A DNA stretch of 24,709 bases from Prevotella sp. UBA2755 (GTDB lineage Bacteria; Bacteroidota; Bacteroidia; Bacteroidales; Bacteroidaceae), in contig DEJF01000030.1 in assembly GCA_002353225.1 (NCBI GenBank), positions 1-24,709 on the forward strand, given 5' to 3'. Position 1 is the first letter of the stretch. Every line of letters begins with the position of its first letter. A program made the position numbers and the translations under genes. Of the stretch, positions 1 to 6,885 are shown in pieces. The notes beneath the pieces were generated by a model. The model was not told the DNA's origin. It worked only from the letters and a program-made list of their open reading frames with translations, and ran no database searches.

Positions 1-52
1 AATGTCTTTTTTTGTGAGAGGACACGAACAGAAACATCACCAAAGTGTCTTG

Positions 53-445
53 TCAGACACGCTTACTGATCGTCATTTTCTCATCCCATGCCATCCTCTC
101 CGCAAAAGCATCCTCCCCATGGTGACGGATATAACGAATACAGGCGGCACGATCACTGTTAAAAAGGAACGTGAACAACTTTCCCACATAGTTATTGTGA
201 ATCTTGCAGTCTTTCACATCCTTGTCACACTCCGCACAAGTATGGTAGCCCTTTCCTTGGCAACACTTGCGAATCTTACACCACTGAAACCCTTTGGCAA
301 TGGGCTTTCGCAAACCTGGGACTTCTGCCTCTGGTACCGTACACCCCATACACTTCCCCATGCGGAATTTCCTGCAAGCCCCACAATAGAGACCACAGGC
401 GGCAATCAACTGACTGCTGACATAGACTGGCTTCATATCTTTCAT
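53..445 (-). CDS. DUF3795-type cysteine-rich small protein
   Basis: This 130-residue protein is rich in cysteine. An N-terminal block CGLYCGACRKF is followed by further CxxC and paired-Cys motifs (CMGC, CCQGKGYHTCAEC), which is the hallmark of the DUF3795 family. These proteins are thought to bind a metal, probably zinc, but have no established reaction. There is no signal peptide, so it is expected in the cytosol. The ATG lies 16 bases downstream of the stop of the MerR-type regulator gene on the same strand, so the two are probably co-transcribed and this protein may be a target or partner of that regulator. The metal-binding role is inferred from cysteine spacing only. The family assignment is fairly secure and the function is unknown. 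Confidence 0.8.
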   Translation of the reverse strand: MKDMKPVYVSSQLIAACGLYCGACRKFRMGKCMGCTVPEAEVPGLRKPIAKGFQWCKIRKCCQGKGYHTCAECDKDVKDCKIHNNYVGKLFTFLFNSDRAACIRYIRHHGEDAFAERMAWDEKMTISKRV

Positions 446-461
446 CGTTTTTGTGATTGGT

Positions 462-836
462 TTATACTTCTGTACTGGAACCTGAATAATGAAAACTCAC
501 GATGCTCCTGAGTGCCTTCAACTGCTCCTCTAACTTCACGATCTGACGTTCTGTCATCCGTATCTTTTCCTCTATCTGCGAAATACTGGGCTTATGCGTC
601 CCCTCGTCGAGCAGGTCACGAATCTCCTCCAACGTAAATCCCAGCGACTTCAGCCGCAGGATGCCGTTCAGTTGGCGCATCTGCGACACGTCATAATAAC
701 GGTATCGTGTCCACTCGTCCACCTCGTTCGGTACCAGCAGCCCCATCTTCTCATAGTGTTTGAGAGTCTTCACCGTCACCTGACAGAATTTCGAGAACTC
801 TCCTATTGTCAGTCTGATATTTTTCTCCATTCCCAT
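462..836 (-). CDS. MerR-family transcriptional regulator, short form
   Basis: This 124-residue protein has a MerR winged helix-turn-helix at about residues 9-75. It shows the typical pattern IGEFSKFCQVTVKTLKHYEKMGLL, here with a conserved R-Y-R-Y-Y-D wing (RYRYYDVSQMRQL). A dimerising coiled coil follows at about residues 85-118. MerR proteins of the related type that end in a GyrI-like ligand-binding domain are about 270 residues long. This one stops right after the coiled coil, so it has no visible effector domain and no cysteine metal site. The DUF3795 gene follows after 16 bases and is probably co-regulated. The ATG at 836 or the one two codons later could be used. A -7 box (859-866) and a short inverted repeat in the promoter spacer suggest autoregulation of the MerR type. 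Confidence 0.85.
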   Translation of the reverse strand: MGMEKNIRLTIGEFSKFCQVTVKTLKHYEKMGLLVPNEVDEWTRYRYYDVSQMRQLNGILRLKSLGFTLEEIRDLLDEGTHKPSISQIEEKIRMTERQIVKLEEQLKALRSIVSFHYSGSSTEV

Positions 837-858
837 TTGTTATCTTGAATTTCGAATG

Positions 859-883
859 CAAATATAATACCATCCCTAAGGTA
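859..883 (-). promoter_or_regulatory. Putative promoter and operator of the MerR-DUF3795 operon
   Basis: Read on the minus strand, TATATTTG (859-866) matches the Bacteroidota -7 consensus TAnnTTTG about 23 bases before the start codon. The inverted repeat TACC/GGTA (868-871 and 880-883) lies directly upstream, in the -7/-33 spacer. That is where MerR-family proteins usually bind. The repeat is short, so the operator call is an inference. Confidence 0.45.
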
Positions 884-968
884 CAAGTTTTCAAGTGACA
901 CTATCTTTTAAGTATTATTCACTAAAAACCTTACCCGAACAGATGTTAGTCAAGAAATCCGACCATGA

Positions 969-1523
969 TTATATATCAGGTGACTGCAGAGGATCTGCAG
1001 CCATGGGGATAGACATAATTTCTTCTTGCGGATCGGGAACCATCTTGGCACCATGATCTTGTAACCAGATGCGGTTCAGGGTGAAAGCGACGGAGTCTAA
1101 GGTATCCTCACGCCTCGCAGGTTTCAACTCACACTCCCATATGGTGATACAGTGCCACCCCATCTCCGCCAATCGATGTTGCTCCTCCTTGTCACGCTGC
1201 TTATTCCTTTGAATCTTCGCGATCCAGAAATCACGGTTTGTTTTGGGAATTCTGCAGCAGTCAGAACTCTCTATCACATCTGCCGTTTTCCCTCTTACAT
1301 CAAACATCACATGATGCCCATGCCAGAAGCACCCATTCACAAAGATACACGTTCTGTATTTCCTCAGCACCAAGTCAGGATGCCCCGGCAGACGCTTATG
1401 GTTCAGCCTATAGCGGAATCCCCTACTCCACAACCCTCTGCGCACAATCATCTCGGGTTTGGTATCCTTCGATCTGATTGCCGCCATATTCTTATGTCGT
1501 TGTTCTGCTGAGAGTTTATCCAT
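969..1523 (-). CDS. vsr: Vsr-type very short patch repair endonuclease
   Basis: Vsr nicks DNA next to T:G mismatches created by deamination of 5-methylcytosine at a cognate methyltransferase site. The 184-residue protein shows the family landmarks in order: RSKDTKPE (residues 17-24), HPDLV with the probable catalytic Asp50, FVNGCFWHGH (61-70), PKTNRDFW (93-100) and GWHCITIWECEL (122-133). It is longer than E. coli Vsr (156 residues) because of about 14 extra residues between HGHH and PKTN and a C-terminal tail after about 160. The extra segment displaces the Cys that follows HGH in E. coli, and a CysCys pair (89-90) may replace it as a zinc ligand. No cytosine methyltransferase gene is visible in the window, so its partner is elsewhere or lost. 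The start codon matches the usual Vsr N-terminus. Confidence 0.9.
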   Translation of the reverse strand: MDKLSAEQRHKNMAAIRSKDTKPEMIVRRGLWSRGFRYRLNHKRLPGHPDLVLRKYRTCIFVNGCFWHGHHVMFDVRGKTADVIESSDCCRIPKTNRDFWIAKIQRNKQRDKEEQHRLAEMGWHCITIWECELKPARREDTLDSVAFTLNRIWLQDHGAKMVPDPQEEIMSIPMAADPLQSPDI

Positions 1524-1527
1524 GCTG

Positions 1528-1559
1528 CAAAGATAAAGAATCTTTTTGCAATCTCCAAA
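1528..1559 (-). promoter_or_regulatory. Promoter of vsr (TTTG-N20-TATCTTTG)
   Basis: On the minus strand TTTG (1556-1559) is separated by exactly 20 bases from TATCTTTG (1528-1535), an ideal Bacteroidota primary sigma promoter. The -7 box ends only four bases before the vsr ATG, so the transcript would start at or next to the start codon and be leaderless or nearly so. Confidence 0.75.
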
Positions 1560-1596
1560 CCGAACGATTAAAAGTACGTTTTAATCACTCATTCCT

Positions 1597-2475
1597 TTAG
1601 TCTTCTTGTTCGTAGTAATATGAATAGTCTATGCCCTTCATGAAGATTTCGCGGTCATCAATCTTATTTGTAAGTGCAGCCTTTAGTAGTTCACGGATTT
1701 TAGTGTTGTCCAGACGACTCGCAATCATCGCATCAAGATAATCCCGTTTGTCTATCTGGCTCCAGTCCACACACATTTTCATTCGCTTCTTAAAGATTAG
1801 GTCAAGCCAGATGCGAGTTGACCGTCCATTGCCTTCCATAAATGGATGAGCAGCATTCATCTCCACGTACTTATCCACTATTTCATCGTATGTGTTTTCT
1901 GGCATAGCCTCAACGGTTTTCAAGTAACTGTGAAGATGTTCTGCCAAGCAAAACAAAGTTCCCCCTTTTGCAATGGTCTTCGTCCGTATCTTTCCAGCAA
2001 AGTCATATAGTCCACCGAAGATGTATGCATGTATCTGTTGCAATGCCTTCACTGTTCCCACATCCTTATCTGCCACCAGATTACTTTCGATATATGTATA
2101 AGCCTTTTTCTTGCTGCGCCCGTCGATCGTGTTGTCGCTATAAGTGAACCAGTCGAGGAAAGCCATAGCCTGATAGTTCGGAATGGATTTTGCAAGCAGT
2201 TCTACCTCCTTTTGCCGAATCACATCAGTGAGACGCTTCTTGCCATCAGGTGCGACCAACTTCAACTGGGTAGTGGCACTAACCACTTCACTTTGGTTCT
2301 CTCGCTTTAGTTTGGCTTTGAGGTACTTCCAGTAGTTACGGTTCTTCTCATGGTCATCTTGCCCATTGATAGCCCCCACAATGTCGAGCACAGAGAACCA
2401 CCACTGATTGTTCTCCTCGTCCCATACGGCACGAACCTTGTGATCTTTATAAAAACGTATTGATATCTTGCTCAT
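1597..2475 (-). CDS. Bro-N/DinD-like domain fused to Fic domain protein
   Basis: Fic enzymes transfer AMP or another phosphate-containing group to target proteins. The Fic core is complete: HPFMEGNGRSTR at residues 210-221 matches the HPFxxGNGRxxR active-site loop, with catalytic His210. The N-terminal part (about 1-110) resembles the Bro-N/DNA-damage-inducible protein D type domain (VRAVWDEENNQWWFSVLDI...), which suggests DNA or nucleoprotein binding. The ATG at 2475 (MSKISIRF) is preferred. A longer in-frame version would need a TTG start at 2496. No separate small antitoxin gene is visible. The very C-terminus contains S-Y-Y-Y-E-Q, close to the (S/T)xxxE(G/N) inhibitory motif of self-inhibited Fic proteins. 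Upstream lies a short AlbA_2 fragment whose promoter may drive this gene. The target is unknown. Confidence 0.85.
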   Translation of the reverse strand: MSKISIRFYKDHKVRAVWDEENNQWWFSVLDIVGAINGQDDHEKNRNYWKYLKAKLKRENQSEVVSATTQLKLVAPDGKKRLTDVIRQKEVELLAKSIPNYQAMAFLDWFTYSDNTIDGRSKKKAYTYIESNLVADKDVGTVKALQQIHAYIFGGLYDFAGKIRTKTIAKGGTLFCLAEHLHSYLKTVEAMPENTYDEIVDKYVEMNAAHPFMEGNGRSTRIWLDLIFKKRMKMCVDWSQIDKRDYLDAMIASRLDNTKIRELLKAALTNKIDDREIFMKGIDYSYYYEQED

Positions 2476-2523
2476 ATTATATTCTTTTTGAAACAACCCC
2501 TTTTGAATTTTCCACTAAGTGTA

Positions 2524-2658
2524 TTATAGTTGTGAGAGTTTACCAGTAATTAAAAACTGCCCATGATGTTGCACCTCAGCCTTTACTTTCTTGCATTCCA
2601 GCGTCACTCGTTCACCTTTCAGCAATGTCTCTTTTATCGTTTTCTCGTCTTTCGCCAT
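2524..2658 (-). pseudogene. 44-codon remnant of an AlbA_2/Schlafen-type protein
   Basis: Reading the minus strand from ATG at 2658 gives 44 codons to a TAA at 2524. Residues 10-30 (ETLLKGERVTLECKKVKAEV) are the characteristic opening of AlbA_2 (divergent AAA_4, Schlafen-like) proteins, in which LKGE..TLECK leads into the nucleic-acid-binding fold. Full proteins have several hundred residues. Here the match stops after about 20 residues and the remainder is unrelated, so the gene seems to have been cut by a deletion. It has its own -7 box and lies 48 bases upstream of the Fic start, so it could act as a translated leader for Fic. It could also be a small functional ORF, but the truncation reading is favoured. 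Confidence 0.55.
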
Positions 2659-2668
2659 ATCTCTTTTG

Positions 2669-2676
2669 CAAAGTTA
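2669..2676 (-). promoter_or_regulatory. -7 box TAACTTTG upstream of the AlbA_2 remnant and Fic
   Basis: On the minus strand TAACTTTG matches TAnnTTTG and lies about 10 bases before the 44-codon ORF. No good -33 TTTG is seen at the usual distance. No better promoter was found nearer the Fic gene, so this is the likeliest start of Fic transcription. Confidence 0.4.
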
Positions 2677-2682
2677 ATCAAT

Positions 2683-2950
2683 TTATTCCAATTGCCTTCT
2701 ATACACAGCATCTAACGTCTGACCACCCTTGTCTTTCCAGACGAGCCAACCATTAAAAACACATACTGAGTTCCTTTTGGATCTCTATCTATCAAATATG
2801 TTGTTACTGTCTTGACCATACTTAAATAGTACTTGATATTAACTCGTTTATTGTTAACAGTCATGTAATGCACAGAACTACTTACTGAAGTGGATCATTC
2901 AGAACCGTCCCCACGATTTCAACGATGCTAGGTTTCTGCTTACTATTCAT
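2683..2950 (-). pseudogene. Frameshifted remnant ending in a RAMA/DUF4357-like motif
   Basis: No long ORF exists here, but three overlapping minus-strand frames give one plausible protein. It starts at ATG 2950 (MNSKQKPSIVEIVGTVLNDP, then stop), continues in a second frame (MTVNNKRVNIKYYLSMVKTV... to IDRDPKGTQY), and ends in a third frame with NGWLVWKDKGGQTLDAVYRR before a TAA at 2683. The last segment strongly resembles the NGWxxWKxxxGxTLD ending of RAMA and DUF4357 domains, which are found at the C-termini of restriction-modification and GIY-YIG proteins. At least two frameshifts are needed. The ATG overlaps the stop of the upstream chimeric gene by one base (TGATG), so the two were once translationally coupled. 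The reconstruction is by eye. Confidence 0.5.
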
Positions 2951-3591
2951 CATTGTTTGTCTTTAACCAAGAAATCTATTGTCAAATTCACCATTAAAGC
3001 AGAAACGGCAACACTCCGTTTCTCATTTACATCAGTGAGAGAATCTTTCACGTTTGATGCCAGAAAATCTGTGGCAACATGAAGAGTATGATTAGTCAAT
3101 TCTGTTTCTGAACTATTGCAAAACTGATGATATAATGATTGTAGTGCTAAAATAGATGCTACAGCATTAGCAACCCTTTTGTCTTCTGGTTTAATTATCT
3201 CTGCAATAGAAATTGCATATTTAAGTATCTTAAGGAAAGTACCAACAGTTAATTGATTATTGTTTACCGAATACAAAACATCACTATCTTTATATTGCTT
3301 GGGTTCTGCAAATGTCTGATAGGCACATTGGCAATTATACATAATACTATGTAAATGTTCGTTGTCATTCACATCTTTTGCCTCTACAAAAAACACTGGC
3401 AGATGGTCTTTCTCTCTCGAAATAATATAATCGGGCGCACCACATTCAAAATGGGCAGGCTCATTCGTTACAACCATCTTAGGCAACAGATCTTGTAACA
3501 AGTCTTTTAGTGCAGGACGATAAGAATGCTCACGAGCAATACCAGTCTTGTATTGCTTGTTCAATTCATCTATATATTGCTCTATGTTCAT
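2950..3591 (-). CDS. Chimeric protein: type IIG restriction N-domain plus unknown C-half
   Basis: Residues 1-75 match the N-terminal nuclease domain of large Eco57I-like type IIG restriction-modification enzymes. They start MNIEQYIDELNKQYKTG, followed by EHSYR, and carry a PD-(D/E)XK site with Asp54 in CGAPDYII and Glu70-x-Lys72 in FVEAKD. In those enzymes, which exceed 900 residues, a methylase and a specificity domain follow. Here the similarity stops at about residue 75-80 and a mostly helical segment of about 135 residues that I do not recognise follows, ending at residue 213. It may be a deletion product joining two genes, or a stand-alone nuclease with its own helical domain. Base composition is AT-rich compared with regions 2 and 3, which fits acquired DNA. 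Any remaining nuclease activity is uncertain. Confidence 0.7.
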   Translation of the reverse strand: MNIEQYIDELNKQYKTGIAREHSYRPALKDLLQDLLPKMVVTNEPAHFECGAPDYIISREKDHLPVFFVEAKDVNDNEHLHSIMYNCQCAYQTFAEPKQYKDSDVLYSVNNNQLTVGTFLKILKYAISIAEIIKPEDKRVANAVASILALQSLYHQFCNSSETELTNHTLHVATDFLASNVKDSLTDVNEKRSVAVSALMVNLTIDFLVKDKQ

Positions 3592-3661
3592 ATCTATTCT
3601 TAAGAGTTTTATCTAAGAAACATTGGAATACACTTTAGCAAGTGACTTTGTCTAAAAAATA

Positions 3662-4474
3662 TCATACATACTTTTTGACTGTCCTTTTGATGTTAACGCT
3701 CATATCATATAGCCAATGCAAAGCATCTTTCCATTGAGACTTATCATCCATATCAAATTGCCTATATGTAACAAAACGACTTGCTTTAGATGCCTCTCGC
3801 CACTCTATCTTACAGCCAAGTTCTTCCTCAATACATGATGATAAAGCCTGTAACTTATGGAATAAATCTTTGTTAGAAGAAATATAAATACCTGCTGTCA
3901 ATTCACGCTTTTGACGACTTGCAGTAAGACATATATGATAATCTGACGAGCCAATGCCTAGATCGTACCAATGTTGTGGATTTGCCTTTCTGATAGTAAA
4001 CTCTTTGGAGAAATCTGAATGGTTTACAGACTGAGTATTGAAATCTTCCCAGAATTTCAACTGTAATTCTGACGTATCAGTTTTTCCAACCTTATTGGGT
4101 TTATCAATCGTGTCTGTATCCGGGTTTATTGGTTGATTGCTTTCATACTCAATAATCTCAGCATCATCTATTGCCATTGATATATCACGAAAAATATCAA
4201 GGGCAACTTGTGGGGCAACATTGAAGAACTCACGATTCTGGCGAATGCGCAGATCAGTGAGGCGGTCAATGGTCTTATGCACCAACTTCTCTACCTCATT
4301 GTACTTCGTGGTCTTCATTGTAGCGAATATCTCGAAGGGCAGAGGGACTGCTGTATTATCCAGTTCTTTACTTCTCACATCAACGGGACGAGAACTCTTG
4401 CCTATCTTCACCCAGTCTTCACGGAAACTGGGGTTGGTTAGTATGTAAACGTAGCCTGGTTCTTTGTTAGCCAT
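3662..4474 (-). CDS. T5orf172 (GIY-YIG-like) - DUF4268 fusion protein
   Basis: This 270-residue protein is read from the ATG at 4474 (MANKEPGYVYILTNPS), preferred over an upstream extension that has no good start. Residues 5-105 form a T5orf172/GIY-YIG type domain: GYVYILTN, then WVKIGKSSRPVDVR, and later NREFFNV, the usual position of the metal-binding Glu. Residues 138-270 fit DUF4268 (KFWEDFN, HWYDLGIG, IEEELGCKIEWREA, WKDALHWLYD). DUF4268 occurs in restriction and defence-linked proteins and is predicted to be nuclease-related. A 70-base gap leads to the chimeric restriction gene on the same strand, suggesting one operon. The likely role is nucleic-acid cleavage in defence or a mobile element. 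This is inferred from domains and context only. Confidence 0.8.
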   Translation of the reverse strand: MANKEPGYVYILTNPSFREDWVKIGKSSRPVDVRSKELDNTAVPLPFEIFATMKTTKYNEVEKLVHKTIDRLTDLRIRQNREFFNVAPQVALDIFRDISMAIDDAEIIEYESNQPINPDTDTIDKPNKVGKTDTSELQLKFWEDFNTQSVNHSDFSKEFTIRKANPQHWYDLGIGSSDYHICLTASRQKRELTAGIYISSNKDLFHKLQALSSCIEEELGCKIEWREASKASRFVTYRQFDMDDKSQWKDALHWLYDMSVNIKRTVKKYV

Positions 4475-4497
4475 ATTCGTTTTCTGTTTATTGCCTA

Positions 4498-4505
4498 CAA
4501 AAATA
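4498..4505 (-). promoter_or_regulatory. -7 box TATTTTTG before the T5orf172 gene
   Basis: On the minus strand TATTTTTG fits TAnnTTTG and stands 23 bases before the preferred start codon at 4474. This supports that start over the longer reading, which would begin upstream of the promoter. Confidence 0.45.
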
Positions 4506-4731
4506 CGAAAAAAATAATGGACTAACAAATATTTCGCTGATTTTATTTAATCCATATAAACAAAGGTGTTGGGGGATTATCTGTCATGATCAATGGATAG
4601 AATCAGGCATTAATGATTGTTCGGTTAATTTCGGGGTAAAAAGGCAACGGGTATCATCGCATAAAAGAATCTTAATCTGTATGCGGAAAAGATTTTGAAG
4701 GTTTGGTATACTTTTATTAAGAAAAAAGTTG

Positions 4732-4739
4732 TATCTTTG
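4732..4739 (+). promoter_or_regulatory. -7 box TATCTTTG before the RhuM gene
   Basis: TATCTTTG lies 18 bases before the ATG at 4758. The nearest upstream TTTG (4702-4705) is 26 bases away, longer than the usual 19-21, so the -33 element is weak. The 4529-4731 stretch upstream holds nothing else that I can identify. Confidence 0.55.
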
Positions 4740-4757
4740 TAAAATAATTGATTTTAT

Positions 4758-5786
4758 ATGGCAAAACGAAGAGAAATAAGAAATAGTACGGCAGAGTTCC
4801 TAATCTTTCAGGCAGAGGCAAAGGAGCAAGGTGTTGAGGTCTATTATAAAGACGAAAACATCTGGGCTACGCAGAAAGCGATGGCGACATTGTTTGATGT
4901 CAATGTCCCTGCTATCAGTAAGCACCTGAAGAATATTTTTGAGTCAGGTGAGTTAAAGGATGATTCAGTTGTTTCCAAAATGGAAATAACTGCCTCTGAT
5001 GGTAAGCACTATCAGACACTATTCTATTCGCTCGATGCTATCATCGCTGTGGGTTATCGTGTTAACAGCATCCGTGCTACGCAATTCCGTCAATGGTCAA
5101 CCAGCGTACTAAAGGTGTATGCCATTCGGGGCTATGTTCTTGACAAGAAACGAATGGAGAACGGCGCATTCTTGGATGAGGATTACTTTGAGCATCTGTT
5201 AGCGGAGATTCGGGAGATACGGATTTCTGAACGTCGTTTCTATCAAAAGTTGACAGACATCTATGCAACGAGTATGGACTATAACAAGGACGCACCTACA
5301 ACAAAGTTGTTCTTCAAGCGGATTCAGAACAAAATGCACTATGCCGTTCATGGACGTACGGCAGCAGAACTGATTGTTGACAGGGCTGATGCTGATAAGG
5401 AGCACATGGGGCTTACTACATGGGAGAATGCACCAGACGGAAAGATTGTAAAGACGGATGTGTCAATTGCCAAGAACTACCTAAAGCAGATGGAACTGGA
5501 GGATATGGGGCGTATTGTTACGGCAGTGCTAGAGTTTGCAGAAAGCCGAGCCAAACGGCATATCCCCATGACGATGGAAGACTGGGCAAAGCGTATTGAT
5601 GCCTATTTAAGTAGTGATGAAAGGCCTTTGCTTGACAACGCTGGTAGCGTGAGCCATGAAGAGGCTGTGTTACACGCAGAGACGGAATTTGAAAAGTATC
5701 GAATAGTACAAGACCGTCTGTTCCAAAGTGACTTTGACAAATATCTGGGTGAATTGCCTTTTGAGGGCGAACAATTTGACACATGA
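4758..5786 (+). CDS. rhuM: RhuM family protein (virulence/DNA-binding-like)
   Basis: This 342-residue protein matches the RhuM family first noted in a Salmonella pathogenicity island and now found on many genomic islands. Residues 25-110 show the conserved block VEVYYKDENIWATQKAMATLF, KHLKNIFESGEL and FYSLDAIIAVGYRVNSIRATQFRQW. The C-terminal half (residues 190-330) carries the family core with NKMHYAVHGRTAAELIVDRAD. The N-terminal part is related to Bro-N/KilA-N-like DNA-binding folds. There is no signal peptide. The biochemical function is not established in the literature that I know. Such genes often sit beside restriction or Fic genes, as here, so it fits the accessory island. Confidence 0.85.
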   Translation: MAKRREIRNSTAEFLIFQAEAKEQGVEVYYKDENIWATQKAMATLFDVNVPAISKHLKNIFESGELKDDSVVSKMEITASDGKHYQTLFYSLDAIIAVGYRVNSIRATQFRQWSTSVLKVYAIRGYVLDKKRMENGAFLDEDYFEHLLAEIREIRISERRFYQKLTDIYATSMDYNKDAPTTKLFFKRIQNKMHYAVHGRTAAELIVDRADADKEHMGLTTWENAPDGKIVKTDVSIAKNYLKQMELEDMGRIVTAVLEFAESRAKRHIPMTMEDWAKRIDAYLSSDERPLLDNAGSVSHEEAVLHAETEFEKYRIVQDRLFQSDFDKYLGELPFEGEQFDT

Positions 5787-5877
5787 AAGAGCAGACGGAG
5801 CGAATCTGGTGAAACTTCATTAAAAATAGAGATGCCCATTTGTCTTTTGTAAAATGGAACTCAGCGTAAAGGCAAAA

Positions 5878-5885
5878 TATCTTTG
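5878..5885 (+). promoter_or_regulatory. -7 box TATCTTTG before the dehydrogenase operon
   Basis: TATCTTTG stands 23 bases before the ATG at 5909. No TTTG is found at 19-21 bases upstream. The promoter probably drives the dehydrogenase and the following acetyltransferase gene. Confidence 0.5.
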
Positions 5886-5908
5886 CATCCAGTAACAAAA
5901 AAAGAAAG

Positions 5909-6862
5909 ATGAAGATAGTCATACTTGACGGATATACAGCGAATCCTGGTGACCTCTCTTGGGAAGAGTTAGAGAGATGGGGGGACGTGACGGTCTATGA
6001 CCGCACGAAACCTGACGAGACAGTGACAAGAGCCGCTGACGCAACCATCGTACTGACAAATAAAGTCGTCCTCGGCAGAGAGGAAATCGGACAACTGCCA
6101 CGACTTCAATACATCGGGGTATTGGCGACAGGCTATAACGTCGTAGACATCAAGGCTGCCCATGAGCATGGCATCGTCGTCACCAACGTGCCAGCATACA
6201 GTACGGAGAGTGTTGCCCAGATGGTGTTCGCCCATCTGCTGACTGTCACCAACCGTACGGAGCATTATGCCATCCAAAACCGTCAAGGACGTTGGAGTGA
6301 GAATCCTGACTTCTGCTATTGGGACACCCCCTTACAGGAACTTGCCGGGAAGACGATGGGTATCGTAGGACTTGGCAATATTGGTAGTCGGGTGGCTCAG
6401 ATAGCACAGGCTTTCGGTATGAAGGTGAAAGCACTGACCAGTAAACATGCCGGCATACTGCCGTCTGGTATTCAGAAAGCCGACCTTGCAGAGTTGTTGA
6501 GCACCTCAGATATTGTCACCCTGCATTGTCCCTTGACAGACGAGACACACCATCTCATCCATGCCGACACACTACGGATGATGAAGTCGACCGCCATCCT
6601 TATCAATACAGGCAGAGGTCCTTTGGTCAATGATGCCGATGTCGCAGAGGCATTGCGCACCAACCATCTTGCAGCCTATTGTGCCGATGTGTTGACAGAG
6701 GAGCCACCCAAGGCAGACCATCCCCTACTCAACCAGTGTAACGCCTATATCACTCCCCATATCGCATGGGCGACGAGAGAAGCCCGCATCCGATTATTGC
6801 AGACTGCTATCGCCAATGTCTGTGCATTCGTCAATGGCAGTCCCCAAAATATTGTCAAATAA
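5909..6862 (+). CDS. hprA: D-2-hydroxyacid dehydrogenase, glycerate/hydroxypyruvate type
   Basis: This cytosolic NAD(P)H-dependent enzyme reduces a 2-keto acid to the D-hydroxy acid, probably hydroxypyruvate to D-glycerate. The 317-residue protein has the full family layout: a split substrate domain, a Rossmann domain with GLGNIG (residues 154-159), and the catalytic triad Arg236 in NTGRG, Glu265 in TEEPP and His284 in TPHIAW. It closely resembles Bacteroidota proteins annotated as glycerate dehydrogenase. The distinction from D-lactate or other 2-keto acid reductases rests on that general resemblance. An acetyltransferase gene follows after 23 bases and is probably in the same operon. The start at 5909 has a short A/G-rich tract just before it. 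Confidence 0.85.
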   Translation: MKIVILDGYTANPGDLSWEELERWGDVTVYDRTKPDETVTRAADATIVLTNKVVLGREEIGQLPRLQYIGVLATGYNVVDIKAAHEHGIVVTNVPAYSTESVAQMVFAHLLTVTNRTEHYAIQNRQGRWSENPDFCYWDTPLQELAGKTMGIVGLGNIGSRVAQIAQAFGMKVKALTSKHAGILPSGIQKADLAELLSTSDIVTLHCPLTDETHHLIHADTLRMMKSTAILINTGRGPLVNDADVAEALRTNHLAAYCADVLTEEPPKADHPLLNQCNAYITPHIAWATREARIRLLQTAIANVCAFVNGSPQNIVK

Positions 6863-6885
6863 CCAACAATAAAAATACAAAAACT

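Noticed and set aside
45..60. GTGTCT/AGACAC hairpin at the end of the DUF3795 gene
   Set aside because: The stem is only six bases and has no T run on the relevant strand, so a terminator call is not supported.
2..511. 169-residue plus-strand ORF
   Set aside because: It is antisense to the DUF3795 gene, which has a clear cysteine pattern, and it matches no known protein.
6766..6885. N-terminal extension of the acetyltransferase
   Set aside because: It overlaps the dehydrogenase gene, and the GNAT fold begins at the ATG at 6886.
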